Assembly (NCBI RefSeq): GCF_000412635.1
Contig: NZ_ASTG01000017.1
Coordinates: 78,187-142,186, forward strand
Length of the DNA: 64,000 bases
Reading direction: 5' to 3'
Origin: Sphingobium bisphenolivorans
GTDB taxonomy: Bacteria; Pseudomonadota; Alphaproteobacteria; Sphingomonadales; Sphingomonadaceae
The translations under genes and the position numbers were made by a program. Positions 25,727 to 35,021 of this stretch are shown here, in pieces (within the stretch, counting starts at the first letter, position 1; every line of letters starts with the position of its first letter). Below the pieces are notes generated by a model. The model worked only from the letters and a program-made list of their open reading frames with translations, did no database searches and was not told where the DNA came from.

Positions 25727-26680
25727 TCAGCCGGCCGCCGCGGCGAGGCGCGGCCGGACCAGAAGGCCGGTGTCGGGCAGGATGAAGTCTACCTTGCCCC
25801 TGCCGAAGTCGATGGCCACCCTGTCGAATGTCCGCAGCGCGGAAATGCCGAGCAGCAGGGCAGGCTTGTCGCCCAGCTTCAGCTCGCGGAACGGCTGCGC
25901 ATCGGCGAACATGACCGGCGTGTCGGTCAGCGTCACCGGACCCATGCGGACGCGGTCTATAAGGCCCCATTGGCCCGTCAGTGTCTCTCCCGTCACGCTG
26001 GTCATGCTGACCTGATTCAGCGTGGGCGCGCGCTTCTTGCGCACCAGCCGGTTCATCAGAGCCATGTTGCCGACGCTCAGCGACGTGCCGGTGTCCAGGA
26101 TGATGTTGACCGTCATGCCGTTGACATCGGAATCGAGCAGGATCAGCTGGCCCTTGCGGCGGCGCGCCTCGACAATGATCGCGTTTGGATCGCGCCAAGC
26201 CTTGCGGCTGTTGGCGATCTCCATGCGGCCGGTCCGGAAATTCAGCAGCAGGCGTTTGGCGTGAAGTCCGTCAAGGCCAAGCAAGCCGGCGGCGCCCAGA
26301 TGCTGGCCCTCCAGCACCGGGGCTTCAATGCCATCGACGGTGGACGCGCCGAAGTCGAGACGCGGCACCGCCACCGTCTGCGTCGCGGACCGGCCGGTCA
26401 TGCTCACGACGACGACTTGCCGGCGCGGTGGGAGGCCCAGCCGCTCGGCCAGGTCGCGAGAGATGACGGTGCGCTGCGATCCGGTGTCGACGACGAAGTT
26501 CCACGGCCCGCGCCCGTCGATATGGACGGCTATGGTGAGGCGATTGTCGGGCGTCGATGTCGTTCGGACGACGGCGGGGGGCTGCGCTGGACCGAGCGAC
26601 CGGCCTTGGTCGGGCCGAGCCATGGCAGCGGAGCTCATCATTGCGACCGCGGTGACCAGAGTGGTGCTCAGGCGTCCCAT
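25727..26680 (-). CDS. Exported retropepsin-like aspartic protease with two DTG motifs
   Basis: A 317-residue protein with a signal peptide (residues 1-21). It carries two aspartyl protease lobes in one chain: Asp65 in NFVVDTGSQ and Asp196 in NIILDTGTS. Retropepsins usually work as dimers of one lobe, so two active-site aspartates in one polypeptide suggest a pepsin-like internal pair. It is probably periplasmic. The substrate is unknown. The family is frequent in sphingomonads. The region from 26681 to the rho start at 26935 holds no gene, only possible promoter elements for rho. Confidence 0.8.
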   Translation of the reverse strand: MGRLSTTLVTAVAMMSSAAMARPDQGRSLGPAQPPAVVRTTSTPDNRLTIAVHIDGRGPWNFVVDTGSQRTVISRDLAERLGLPPRRQVVVVSMTGRSATQTVAVPRLDFGASTVDGIEAPVLEGQHLGAAGLLGLDGLHAKRLLLNFRTGRMEIANSRKAWRDPNAIIVEARRRKGQLILLDSDVNGMTVNIILDTGTSLSVGNMALMNRLVRKKRAPTLNQVSMTSVTGETLTGQWGLIDRVRMGPVTLTDTPVMFADAQPFRELKLGDKPALLLGISALRTFDRVAIDFGRGKVDFILPDTGLLVRPRLAAAAG

Positions 26681-26797
26681 CTCCCCATCCTTCCGGTTGG
26701 TGACGCCTGTTCATACCATGCTGAAGCAGTTCCGGTCCATCGCCGGCAATAGGGCGTACACCCGCAACTTTCTACCGGACGAGGCAGACGTCGTGCC

Positions 26798-26826
26798 TTG
26801 ACTTGTTCTGCCGCCGCCCGCTAAAC
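26798..26826 (+). promoter_or_regulatory. Possible rho promoter
   Basis: TTGACT (26798-26803) sits 17 bases before CTAAAC (26821-26826). The -35 box fits well and the -10 box is weak, as is common in alphaproteobacteria. The long leader of about 100 bases before rho would suit the autoregulated attenuation known for rho in other bacteria. Confidence 0.3.
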
Positions 26827-26934
26827 GCCGAATATTCTATCCCGCCCGTCCGGCGCGGGACGTTCCCGAGGCACTGCCGGGCCACATTTCCCCACCTCTT
26901 CGTTCATCCTCCACTCCATCGGACTTCACCGCGA

Positions 26935-28191
26935 ATGCACCTTAAGGATCTCAAGAAAAAAGCGCCTGCCGACCTCGTCACCATGGCGGAAGAATTGGGC
27001 GTCGAAGGCGCCTCGACCTTGCGCAAGCAGGACCTGATGTTCGCGATCCTGAAGGCCGAGGCCGAAAATGGCGAGCAGATCATGGGTGAGGGCACGATCG
27101 AGGTGCTGCCGGACGGCTTCGGCTTCCTGCGTAGCCCGGAAGCGAACTTCCTCGCCGGACCGGACGACATCTATGTCTCGCCAAATCAGGTCCGCAAGTT
27201 CGGCCTGCGCACCGGCGACACGGTTGAGGGCGAAATCCGCGCGCCCAAGGATGGCGAGCGTTACTTCGCGCTGACGCGGTTGATGTCGGTCAATTTCGAT
27301 GATCCCGACGTCGTCCGCCATCGCGTCAATTTCGATAACCTGACGCCGCTCTATCCGACGCAGAAGCTGGTGCTGGATACGCTCGACCCGACCGTCAAGG
27401 ACAAGTCGGCGCGCGTCATCGACATCGTCTCGCCGCAAGGCAAGGGCCAGCGCGCGCTGATCGTCGCGCCGCCGCGTACGGGTAAGACGGTTCTGCTCCA
27501 GAATATCGCCAAGGCGATCACCGACAATCATCCCGAAGTCTTCCTGATCGTCCTGCTGATCGACGAGCGTCCGGAAGAAGTCACCGACATGCAGCGCAGC
27601 GTGAAGGGCGAGGTCGTCTCCTCCACCTTCGACGAACCGGCGCAGCGGCACGTCCAAGTCGCCGAAATGGTTATCGAGAAGGCCAAGCGCCTCGTGGAAC
27701 ATAAAAAGGATGTGGTGATCCTGCTCGACTCGATCACCCGCCTCGGCCGCGCATACAACACCGTCGTGCCCTCTTCGGGCAAGGTGCTGACCGGCGGCGT
27801 GGACGCGAATGCGCTCCAGCGTCCCAAGCGCTTCTTCGGTGCCGCGCGCAATATCGAGGAGGGCGGCTCGCTCTCGATCATTGCCACCGCGCTGATCGAC
27901 ACCGGCAGCCGCATGGACGAGGTTATTTTCGAAGAGTTCAAGGGCACCGGCAATTCGGAAATCGTGCTGGATCGCAAGGTGGCGGACAAGCGCATCTTCC
28001 CGGCGCTGGATGTTGGCAAGTCGGGCACCCGCAAGGAAGAACTGCTGGTCGACAAGGCCAAGCTCTCCAAGATGTGGGTGCTGCGCCGTATCCTGATGCA
28101 GATGGGCACGGTCGATGCGATGGAATTCCTGCTCGACAAGATGAAGGATTCCAAGACCAACGAGGATTTCTTCGATTCGATGAACCAGTAA
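26935..28191 (+). CDS. rho: Transcription termination factor Rho
   Basis: A 418-residue hexameric RNA helicase. The N-terminal Rho_N domain starts [15 protein letters not shown]. The RNA-binding fold holds [27 protein letters not shown] residues at about 60-85, and the Walker A sequence [10 protein letters not shown] lies near residue 180. The [13 protein letters not shown] segment follows. I chose the ATG at 26935; the frame is open 44 codons upstream but the homologous start is here. A strong hairpin follows the stop. Every domain is intact. Confidence 0.98.
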   Translation: MHLKDLKKKAPADLVTMAEELGVEGASTLRKQDLMFAILKAEAENGEQIMGEGTIEVLPDGFGFLRSPEANFLAGPDDIYVSPNQVRKFGLRTGDTVEGEIRAPKDGERYFALTRLMSVNFDDPDVVRHRVNFDNLTPLYPTQKLVLDTLDPTVKDKSARVIDIVSPQGKGQRALIVAPPRTGKTVLLQNIAKAITDNHPEVFLIVLLIDERPEEVTDMQRSVKGEVVSSTFDEPAQRHVQVAEMVIEKAKRLVEHKKDVVILLDSITRLGRAYNTVVPSSGKVLTGGVDANALQRPKRFFGAARNIEEGGSLSIIATALIDTGSRMDEVIFEEFKGTGNSEIVLDRKVADKRIFPALDVGKSGTRKEELLVDKAKLSKMWVLRRILMQMGTVDAMEFLLDKMKDSKTNEDFFDSMNQ

Positions 28192-28199
28192 GCGTCGCA

Positions 28200-28236
28200 G
28201 CGGTTTGCGGTTCGACAATGCCGGACCGCAGACCGC
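28200..28236 (+). terminator. Hairpin after rho
   Basis: GCGGTTTGCGGT (28200-28211) pairs with ACCGCAGACCGC (28225-28236) over 12 bp with one wobble and a 13-base loop, starting 8 bases after the rho stop. The following bases are TTCCTGCCTT, only mildly T-rich, so it may act as a weak terminator or an RNA-stabilising stem. Confidence 0.6.
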
Positions 28237-28310
28237 TTCCTGCCTTGCTGTGCTCACCATCCTGTCGGGCGACCTGACGGGAAATCGCCATAAGGGGATG
28301 TCAGGCCGTC

Positions 28311-29030
28311 ATGCTCGACCTTTTCACCACCGCTGCCGCCGCTGCCCAGGGACTGGGTTCGCCCGCCGACATCTGGTCGCACATCGTCAATGATTTCAGC
28401 AACATCGGTACACCCGCGGCTTTAGCGGCCTTCGGGCAGGTGCTGATGATCGACGTATTGCTCGCGGGCGACAACGCCATCGTAGTCGGTGCGCTCGCCG
28501 CCGGCTTGCCGGTACAGCAGCGGCAGCGTGTCATCATGATCGGCATCATCGCCGCCCTGGTGCTGCGCATCGCGTTCGCGCTGGTCGTGACCCAATTGAT
28601 GCAGATCGTCGGCCTGATCCTCGCGGGCGGCCTGCTCCTGCTATGGGTCGCGTTCAAGATGTGGCGCGAACTCCATCCCAAGCGGGGTGGAGAGACGGCC
28701 GACCCCAGCGATGACGACATCTCAGGCCTGCGCCCCGCCAAGAGCTTCGCGGCGGCTGCGTGGGCGGTTGCAGTGGCCGACGTCTCCATGAGCCTGGACA
28801 ATGTTCTGGCGGTTGCAGGGGCGGCCCGGGATCATCCCGGCATCCTCATCATCGGCCTGATCCTGTCGGTGGCCCTGATGGGCGTCGCGGCCAACATCAT
28901 CGCCAAATATATCGAGCGGTTCCGCTGGATCGCCTATCTCGGTCTGGTCGTGATCCTCTATGTCGCGGTCAAGATGATCTATGACGGCTTTGTCGATCAT
29001 CAGGTGGGCGTACTGACGCTGTTCACCTGA
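28311..29030 (+). CDS. TerC family integral membrane protein (YjbE type)
   Basis: A 239-residue membrane protein with seven or so hydrophobic segments. The TerC signature acidic residues are in VLMIDVLLAGDNAIVVG (near residues 44-60) and VADVSMSLDNVLAVAGAA (near 154-172). Members of this family export manganese or protect against metal or tellurite stress at the inner membrane. I looked for a manganese (yybP-ykoY) riboswitch in the 119-base leader and did not see one. A hairpin follows the stop. Confidence 0.9.
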   Translation: MLDLFTTAAAAAQGLGSPADIWSHIVNDFSNIGTPAALAAFGQVLMIDVLLAGDNAIVVGALAAGLPVQQRQRVIMIGIIAALVLRIAFALVVTQLMQIVGLILAGGLLLLWVAFKMWRELHPKRGGETADPSDDDISGLRPAKSFAAAAWAVAVADVSMSLDNVLAVAGAARDHPGILIIGLILSVALMGVAANIIAKYIERFRWIAYLGLVVILYVAVKMIYDGFVDHQVGVLTLFT

Positions 29031-29038
29031 ACAGCATA

Positions 29039-29065
29039 GCGCCGGCGAATGTCTATCGCCGGCGC
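29039..29065. terminator. Bidirectional hairpin between terC and the quinone oxidoreductase
   Basis: GCGCCGGCGA (29039-29048) pairs perfectly with TCGCCGGCGC (29056-29065) around a seven-base loop in the 57-base gap between convergent genes. No long T tract follows on either strand. Confidence 0.6.
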
Positions 29066-29087
29066 CATTAACAGGTTTGACCGAGGC

Positions 29088-30056
29088 TTAGGGGATCAGC
29101 AAAGTGGTCCCAACGGTCCGACGCGCCTCCAGGGCACGATGCGCCTCTGCCGCGTCGCTCAGAGCGAATCGCTGTCCGATCACCGCCTTCACCACGCCGC
29201 GCTCCATTCGGTCGAAAAGGCGCGCCGCGCAACGGGCTAGATCATCGGCAGTCGCGGTATAGTCCGCCAGCGTCGGACGCGTGACGAAGAGCGATCCGCG
29301 GCTGAGGTCGAGCAGGCTGACCGGCGGCACTGCCCCCGAAGCGTTGCCATAGCTCACCATCAACCCGCGACGCTTCAGAGAGGCGAGGGAAGCCGTCCAG
29401 CTATCCTTGCCCACTCCGTCATAGACAACCTCGACGCCCTGGCCACTGGTGATCTCCCGCACCTGGGCCGCCAGCGCCTCAAGACTGCCGTGCAGACTAT
29501 GGTCCGCATCGACCCGCGCCGCCTTTTCCGCCGACCCGCTATGCGCGATGACGATCACGCCCTTGTCGCGGAGCCAAGGCACCAGGACTGATCCGACCCC
29601 GCCGGCAGCCGCATGGACGAGCGCCGTCTGCCCTGCTTCGAGGCGAAGGCAATCCTCTGCAAGGTAGCAGGCCGTCATGCCCTTCAGCATCATGGCCGCA
29701 GCGTCTTCCGTGCTGACTGCCGCACTGAGCTTGACGACCCGGTCGGCCGGCACGACGCGGTGGGTGGCATAGGCGCCAAGACCGGCGACGCAGCCGACCC
29801 GGTCCCCGACCTTGATATTCGAAACAGCCGAACCAACCCCGATGACGGTGCCGGCCCCTTCCGACCCCAAGGGGATCGGGAGTGGGGCAGGGTAGAGGCC
29901 GCTGCGGTAATAGGTGTCGACATAATTCAGGCCGACTGCCTCCTGCGCGATAAGCACTTCGCTGTGCGCGGGCTCGCCCGGCTCGAACGGCTCCCGGGCA
30001 ATGACCTCCGGACCGCCATGGGTTCGTGCGACCATGCGCCAGGCGTCAACCACCAT
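29088..30056 (-). CDS. Zinc-independent quinone oxidoreductase (Qor family)
   Basis: A 322-residue medium-chain reductase. The Rossmann fold motif AAAGGVGS near residue 146 binds NADPH, and GLNYVDTYYRSGLYP with GSEGAGTV at residues 40-80 is typical of Qor (NADPH:quinone reductase, EC 1.6.5.5 type). It gives one-electron reduction of quinones. I chose the ATG at 30056 because a GAGGAG site lies 6 bases upstream; the frame opens 4 codons earlier. It lies 8 bases after the dienelactone hydrolase, so the two are co-transcribed. Confidence 0.88.
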   Translation of the reverse strand: MVVDAWRMVARTHGGPEVIAREPFEPGEPAHSEVLIAQEAVGLNYVDTYYRSGLYPAPLPIPLGSEGAGTVIGVGSAVSNIKVGDRVGCVAGLGAYATHRVVPADRVVKLSAAVSTEDAAAMMLKGMTACYLAEDCLRLEAGQTALVHAAAGGVGSVLVPWLRDKGVIVIAHSGSAEKAARVDADHSLHGSLEALAAQVREITSGQGVEVVYDGVGKDSWTASLASLKRRGLMVSYGNASGAVPPVSLLDLSRGSLFVTRPTLADYTATADDLARCAARLFDRMERGVVKAVIGQRFALSDAAEAHRALEARRTVGTTLLIP

Positions 30057-30064
30057 GTTGCTCC

Positions 30065-30763
30065 TCAAAGATGTGCCGCGAAAAACTCGGCCGTGCGGCG
30101 ATCCGCAAGCTGGGCAGCATCCTCGACACGGCGTTTACCCGTTTCGGCTGCGAAACCATGGTCCAGCCCCTCATAATCGTACAGCGTGACATGACCATTA
30201 TCCTTCAGGCCATCATGCATCTTCTTCTGAACGTCCGCAGGCACGAACCCGTCGGCGGTAGGGATGTGCAGCAGAACCGGCTTGCCGATCGCATGTTGCT
30301 CGCCCAGAAGATTGTCGATCCCCACGCCATAATAGCCGACGAAAGCATCGCCGTCCGTCCGGCAGGCCGACATGAAAGCCAGTCGGCCGCCCAGGCAATA
30401 GCCTACCAGCCCAATCTTGCCGGCGCCGCCCAGTTCCGCCCGCGCGGCCTTGATGGTCGCCTCGATGTCGCGGATACCCTGATCCTGATCGAACTTCCCC
30501 ATATGGCCGATCGCCTGCTCAAACTGCTCCGGCACGTCAGCATCCAATTCGATGCCGGGCCTTTCCCGCCAGAACAGATCAGGTGCCAAAGCGAGATATC
30601 CAGCGGCTGCCCAGTTGTCGCACTTCCGCCGAATGCCTTCATTGACGCCGAAGATCTCCTGAATCACGATGATGGCCGCTTTAGGACCGCCATCCGGAAG
30701 CGCGACATATGCGGTGAACTCACCATCATCTTCCAATGTGGCGATGGGCTTATATTCGGACAT
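30065..30763 (-). CDS. Dienelactone hydrolase family protein
   Basis: A 232-residue alpha/beta hydrolase. The triad of the DLH family is visible: Cys123 in GYCLGG, Asp171 in PTADGF and His202 in GLDHGFA. Classical members open dienelactones in chlorocatechol degradation, but chromosomal copies like this often have unknown housekeeping roles. It heads a two-gene unit with the quinone oxidoreductase. No catabolic cluster is nearby. Confidence 0.88.
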   Translation of the reverse strand: MSEYKPIATLEDDGEFTAYVALPDGGPKAAIIVIQEIFGVNEGIRRKCDNWAAAGYLALAPDLFWRERPGIELDADVPEQFEQAIGHMGKFDQDQGIRDIEATIKAARAELGGAGKIGLVGYCLGGRLAFMSACRTDGDAFVGYYGVGIDNLLGEQHAIGKPVLLHIPTADGFVPADVQKKMHDGLKDNGHVTLYDYEGLDHGFAAETGKRRVEDAAQLADRRTAEFFAAHL

Positions 30764-30915
30764 CGGTGATCCTTTCCGTTGCTCTTCTGGTTCAGGACGT
30801 CATCATGGGGCGGGCCGGGCACCTGCGCAATCATGGTTTGGCGTCCGCAAAAAATTTGCCTTTTTCTGCGAGGATGCGCCATGACAGGTGATGAACAGGA
30901 ACAAGGGCGAGTAAG

Positions 30916-31176
30916 ATGAAAGTCAGCGTAGACGTCGACTGTACCCCGGCAGAGGCTCGGGCTTTCCTGGGCTTGCCCGATGTTACCCCGATACACGACA
31001 AATATGTGAAGACCGTTCTGGACAGTTTCGACGGTGTCGCGAATGTCGAGCAGATGGAAACGTTGTTCAAGAGCTTTTCGCCCTTGGGCGATGCGGGTAT
31101 GCGATTGTTCCGGCAGATGATGGACCTAGGGCTGGCCGGAATGAGCGGCAAGTCGGACAGCAAGAACCCAGGCTGA
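30916..31176 (+). CDS. Small conserved protein (DUF6489-like)
   Basis: An 86-residue protein starting MKVSVDVDCTPAEARAFLGLPDV. It has no signal peptide, ends in a short hydrophobic stretch (FRQMMDLGLAG) and a lysine/serine tail. The family occurs widely in sphingomonads and has no known function; I am fairly but not fully sure of the DUF number. mnmE begins 18 bases later, so it may head that operon. Confidence 0.65.
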   Translation: MKVSVDVDCTPAEARAFLGLPDVTPIHDKYVKTVLDSFDGVANVEQMETLFKSFSPLGDAGMRLFRQMMDLGLAGMSGKSDSKNPG

Positions 31177-31194
31177 GCGCGCGCTGAGGCTGAG

Positions 31195-32475
31195 TTGAGC
31201 GATACAATCTTCGCCCTTTCCAGTGGTTCGCCCCCGGCTGGCATCGGTGTCCTGCGCATCAGCGGTCCGGCAGCGGCGGCAGCGCTTCAGGCTCTCGCGG
31301 GTGCCATGCCGCCTCCGCGCGTTGCAAAGCTCAGGCTGCTCCGTCATCCATCTGACGCCGCGCCGCTCGACCGTGCGCTGATCTTGTGGTTTCCCGGGCC
31401 GGCCACGGTCACCGGCGAGGATCTGGCGGAACTTCATTGTCATGGCGGGCGGGCCGTGATCGTGGCGGTGGAGGAAGCATTAGCCGGGCTTTCCGGCCTG
31501 CGCAGAGCTGAAGCTGGGGAATTCACCCGACGCGCGTTCCTCAACGGTAAGATGGACCTGAATGCCGTCGAAGGTCTGGCGGACCTTCTGGCGGCGGAGA
31601 CGCAGCAGCAGCGCCGGACCGCCCTGCTGATGACAGAGGGGCATTTCTCCCGCCGTTTGGAAAACTGGCGGCTGCGTCTGCTGCAGGTTTCCGCAATGGC
31701 GGAGGCAGCGCTGGACTTTTCCGATGAGGATGATGTGCCGGACGGGTCGATCGAAGAACGGATTAAGGACGGGATCAGGGAGCTGGCCGAGGAGGTGGCA
31801 GCGATCCGGTCAGCCCCTTCGGCTGAGCGTCTGCGCGATGGAATCCGTGTGGTACTGGCGGGTCCGCCCAATGCGGGCAAATCGACCCTGCTCAACCGCC
31901 TGGTCGGCAGAGAGGCTGCCATCGTGTCTGACATAGCCGGTACCACGCGCGATCGGGTTGAGGTGCCAGCCTCACTCAACGGCACGGCCTATCTTTTCAC
32001 CGATACGGCTGGCCTCCGAGATGAAACGGGCGATCGGATAGAGGCGATTGGAATGGACCGCGCGCGCGATGCGCTCGCGGCGGCTGACATCATCCTCTGG
32101 CTCGGTCCGGCTGAGGCTCTGCCCCGCGCGGATGCCATTCTTCTGGCGGCGCAAAGCGATCGTCCGTCTGCCGCTCGGGCAGGTCTTCGGATCTCGGCGC
32201 ATTCGGGCGAGGGGATGGATGAACTAGTTGCTCTGCTGGGAGAGAGGGCCGGGGCTCTCCTGCCGGGGGAGGGGGAGTATGCATTGCACCGGCGACAGCG
32301 CGAGGGGGCTGAGGCTTTGGAGCAGCATCTGAAGCACGCTGGCGACACGAGCGATCTGCTGGTCACTGCTGAGGAGCTGCGGCAAAGTCGGCAGGTGATC
32401 GACCAGCTTACCGGCCAAGCCGGCACTGAAGATATGCTCGACCATCTGTTCGCGGGCTTCTGCATCGGCAAATAG
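31195..32475 (+). CDS. mnmE: tRNA modification GTPase MnmE
   Basis: A 426-residue GTPase that with MnmG adds (carboxymethyl)aminomethyl groups to U34 of certain tRNAs. It has an N-terminal tetrahydrofolate-binding domain (SDTIFALSSGSPPAGIGVLR), helical domains, and an inserted G domain whose P-loop GPPNAGKST starts near residue 223. The C-terminal FCIGK supplies the cysteine typical of MnmE. The start is a TTG at 31195. A parS site follows between this gene and mnmG. Confidence 0.96.
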   Translation: MSDTIFALSSGSPPAGIGVLRISGPAAAAALQALAGAMPPPRVAKLRLLRHPSDAAPLDRALILWFPGPATVTGEDLAELHCHGGRAVIVAVEEALAGLSGLRRAEAGEFTRRAFLNGKMDLNAVEGLADLLAAETQQQRRTALLMTEGHFSRRLENWRLRLLQVSAMAEAALDFSDEDDVPDGSIEERIKDGIRELAEEVAAIRSAPSAERLRDGIRVVLAGPPNAGKSTLLNRLVGREAAIVSDIAGTTRDRVEVPASLNGTAYLFTDTAGLRDETGDRIEAIGMDRARDALAAADIILWLGPAEALPRADAILLAAQSDRPSAARAGLRISAHSGEGMDELVALLGERAGALLPGEGEYALHRRQREGAEALEQHLKHAGDTSDLLVTAEELRQSRQVIDQLTGQAGTEDMLDHLFAGFCIGK

Positions 32476-32477
32476 CA

Positions 32478-32493
32478 TGTTCCACGTGGAACA
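32478..32493. promoter_or_regulatory. parS: parS site 1
   Basis: TGTTCCACGTGGAACA is a perfect 16-bp palindrome of the chromosomal parS class (consensus TGTTNCACGTGNAACA). It lies between the mnmE stop and the mnmG start, about 3.3 kb before parB, and is the strongest of the three sites. Confidence 0.95.
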
Positions 32494-32532
32494 GTTTTGA
32501 CGCCCCCTGCCCTCTTCTGATAAGGGCACGCT

Positions 32533-34383
32533 ATGCGAACAAGCTATGATGTGATCGTGGTCGGTGGGGGCCATGCCGGTTGCGAGGCGGCGGCTGCTGC
32601 CGCGCGCAAGGGTGCCACTGTCGCGCTGCTCACCTTTTCCAAAGCCACCGTGGGCGCGATGTCGTGCAATCCTGCCATAGGTGGATTGGGCAAGGGCCAT
32701 TTGGTGCGCGAGGTCGACGCGCTGGACGGCCTGATCGCGCGAGGCGCTGACGCCGCAGCGATCCATCACCGGATGCTGAACAGTAGCAAGGGCGCAGCGG
32801 TTCAAGGCCCGCGTATCCAGGCTGACCGGAAATATTATCGCGCAGAAATTCACCGGCTGCTCGATGTTCAGCAGGGTCTGGACATTGTCGAAGGCGAAGC
32901 GGCGGCGCTGATGCTGGCGGGTGATGCGATTGCCGGGGTTCGGCTCGCGGACGGCCGTACGCTGGGAGCCAGGGCTCTTGTCCTTGCCACCGGAACATTC
33001 CTGGGAGGCAAACTCTTCCGCGGTGAGGAAACGGAGGCTGGGGGCCGAACCGGAGAACGGGCGGCTACGGAACTGGGCAGGCAGTTGCGCGAACTGGGCC
33101 TGCCTATCGCGCGACTCAAGACCGGAACGCCCCCGCGCTTGGACGGGCGGACGATCGACTGGGCCCGACTTGAAGAGCAGCCTTCCGATGGCGGCGCTTG
33201 GAGGATGTCTGCGCTGACGCAGCGCCGAATATTGCCGCAACTAAGCTGCGCCATCACGCGCACGAATGAGCGGTCTCATGCGATCATCCGGGAGGGGCTA
33301 GGAAGATCACCTCTGTTCAGCGGAGCAATCGAGGGGCGCGGGCCGCGCTATTGTCCCTCCATCGAGGATAAGGTGCTGCGGTTCGGGGACCGAGATGGCC
33401 ACCAGATATTTCTCGAGCCCGAAGGGCTTGAAACGCATCTGGTTTATCCCAACGGCATCAGCACATCGTTGCCGGCAGACGTCCAGCGCGAGATGGTCCG
33501 GTCGATGGAGGGGCTGGAACAGGTGGAGATCGTGGTGCCCGGCTATGCGGTCGAATATGATCATGTCGATCCGCGGGCACTCGACAGCAGTCTGGAAACG
33601 CGCGCCATCACGGGATTGTTCTGCGCCGGTCAGATCAACGGCACGACCGGCTATGAGGAAGCTGCGGCCCAGGGGCTTGTCGCCGGCGCCAATGCAGCGG
33701 CCTGTGCGCTTGGCGACGCGCCGCTCATCCTCGATCGTGCCAGCAGTTATATCGGGGTGATGATCGACGATCTTGTCCTGCAGGGCGTCACTGAACCCTA
33801 CCGAATGCTGACTGCGCGAGCGGAATATCGTCTGCGGCTGCGGGCGGACAATGCCGGCACGCGGCTCGGAGTGTTAGGCGAGGAGCATGGCTTGATTGGC
33901 GCTGAGCGGCGAGCCCATTATCAGCGCCGCGCCGCTGGCCGGGAAAGGGTGAGTAGCGATCTGGAGCAACAGCTTTCGGCGACAGAAATGGCCAAGGCGG
34001 GCGCGGCGGTGCGGCAGGATGGCGCTCGACGCAGCTTGTTTGAATGGGCGCGCTTTCCTGAAGTGAGCCAGGAACTGCTTCTCGCTCTCGCTCCTTCCTT
34101 ACGCAGCGTGGATGAGGATCTGGGCCGCGAAATTTTGGAGGATGCCCGTTACGCCCCCTATCTTGAACGGCAGGAGGCGGAGATCAATGAACTGCGCCGC
34201 AATGAACGCGTCCTCATTCCAGCCGACTTCGCCTACGAGAGTGTCGGCGGACTATCCAACGAGATGGTAGAGCGCTTCAATGCTGCACGGCCGGAAAGCT
34301 TGGCAGCGGCTGGGCGCATCAGGGGTGTGACGCCCGCCGCGCTGGCCGCTGTCCTTGTGCATATTCGCCGGAAGGCCGCATGA
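32533..34383 (+). CDS. mnmG: tRNA uridine-5-carboxymethylaminomethyl modification enzyme MnmG
   Basis: A 616-residue FAD-dependent partner of MnmE. The dinucleotide-binding [10 protein letters not shown] starts at residue 11. The family stretches [10 protein letters not shown] (near 40), [11 protein letters not shown] (near 197) and [16 protein letters not shown] (near 365) are present. Length is normal. rsmG starts inside its stop codon (ATGA), the classical gidA-gidB arrangement near bacterial origins. Confidence 0.97.
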   Translation: MRTSYDVIVVGGGHAGCEAAAAAARKGATVALLTFSKATVGAMSCNPAIGGLGKGHLVREVDALDGLIARGADAAAIHHRMLNSSKGAAVQGPRIQADRKYYRAEIHRLLDVQQGLDIVEGEAAALMLAGDAIAGVRLADGRTLGARALVLATGTFLGGKLFRGEETEAGGRTGERAATELGRQLRELGLPIARLKTGTPPRLDGRTIDWARLEEQPSDGGAWRMSALTQRRILPQLSCAITRTNERSHAIIREGLGRSPLFSGAIEGRGPRYCPSIEDKVLRFGDRDGHQIFLEPEGLETHLVYPNGISTSLPADVQREMVRSMEGLEQVEIVVPGYAVEYDHVDPRALDSSLETRAITGLFCAGQINGTTGYEEAAAQGLVAGANAAACALGDAPLILDRASSYIGVMIDDLVLQGVTEPYRMLTARAEYRLRLRADNAGTRLGVLGEEHGLIGAERRAHYQRRAAGRERVSSDLEQQLSATEMAKAGAAVRQDGARRSLFEWARFPEVSQELLLALAPSLRSVDEDLGREILEDARYAPYLERQEAEINELRRNERVLIPADFAYESVGGLSNEMVERFNAARPESLAAAGRIRGVTPAALAAVLVHIRRKAA

Positions 34384-35021
34384 CCGAAGAGGAAGCGAAG
34401 GGGTGGCTGCAGACGCATTTCGATGTTCCACGTGAAACATGGGAGGGGCTGGAGGCTTATGTGGCGATGTTGCTGGCCGAAATGGACCAGCAAAATCTGA
34501 TTGCCGAGTCGACGCGTACGCATGTCTGGGCGCGCCATATCGTTGATTCCGCGCAGCTCGTGACGATGGCGAGAGGGGCGCGCGAGGGGCAATGGATCGA
34601 CCTCGGTTCGGGCGCTGGCCTGCCCGGGATCGTCATTGCTCTCCTCACAAAGCGGCCTGTGGTGATGGTGGAAAGCAGGCGCAAGAGGGTCGATTTTTTG
34701 AACGGGGTCATTAGCCGGCTCTCTTTACCGCATGCTTCTGTTTTCGCCGGCAGGGTGGAGACGGTACCAGCCGCCGCAGCGGCGGTAATCAGTGCCCGCG
34801 CCTACGCGCCTTTGCCCAAATTGCTCAGTTCCGCAGTCCACCTCAGCGACCTCAATAGCTTATGGGTGCTGCCAAAGGGGCGAAATGCGCATAATGAGCT
34901 GGAGGTCGCGCGGACATCATGGCAAGGTGTGTTCCACGTGGAACGCAGTATCACTGATCCGGAGAGCGCGATTATCGTGGCGACAGGCGTGAGATCTGCA
35001 AGGGGGAAGGTTCAGGGATGA
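34380..35021 (+). CDS. rsmG: 16S rRNA (guanine(527)-N(7))-methyltransferase
   Basis: A 213-residue SAM-dependent methyltransferase of the GidB family. [11 protein letters not shown] near residue 75 is the SAM-binding loop. Loss in other bacteria gives low-level streptomycin resistance. The gene overlaps mnmG by 4 bases and parA by 4 bases. Two parS sites are embedded in its coding sequence, at 34424-34439 near the 5' end (encoding VPRETWEG) and at 34930-34945 near the 3' end (encoding FHVERS). Confidence 0.95.
   Translation: MTEEEAKGWLQTHFDVPRETWEGLEAYVAMLLAEMDQQNLIAESTRTHVWARHIVDSAQLVTMARGAREGQWIDLGSGAGLPGIVIALLTKRPVVMVESRRKRVDFLNGVISRLSLPHASVFAGRVETVPAAAAAVISARAYAPLPKLLSSAVHLSDLNSLWVLPKGRNAHNELEVARTSWQGVFHVERSITDPESAIIVATGVRSARGKVQG
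34424..34439. promoter_or_regulatory. parS: parS site 2 (inside rsmG)
   Basis: TGTTCCACGTGAAACA matches the parS consensus at every conserved position; the arms differ only at one inner base. It is inside the 5' part of rsmG, so the DNA is both ParB target and protein code. Confidence 0.92.
34930..34945. promoter_or_regulatory. parS: parS site 3 (inside rsmG, one mismatch)
   Basis: TGTTCCACGTGGAACG matches parS except for the last base. It lies in the 3' part of rsmG, 73 bases before parA. It is likely the weakest of the three and could help load ParB next to its own operon. Confidence 0.8.

Noticed and set aside
28192..28310. Manganese riboswitch (yybP-ykoY) before the TerC gene
   Set aside because: I looked for the conserved riboswitch core and did not find it. 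The only visible structure is the hairpin after rho.
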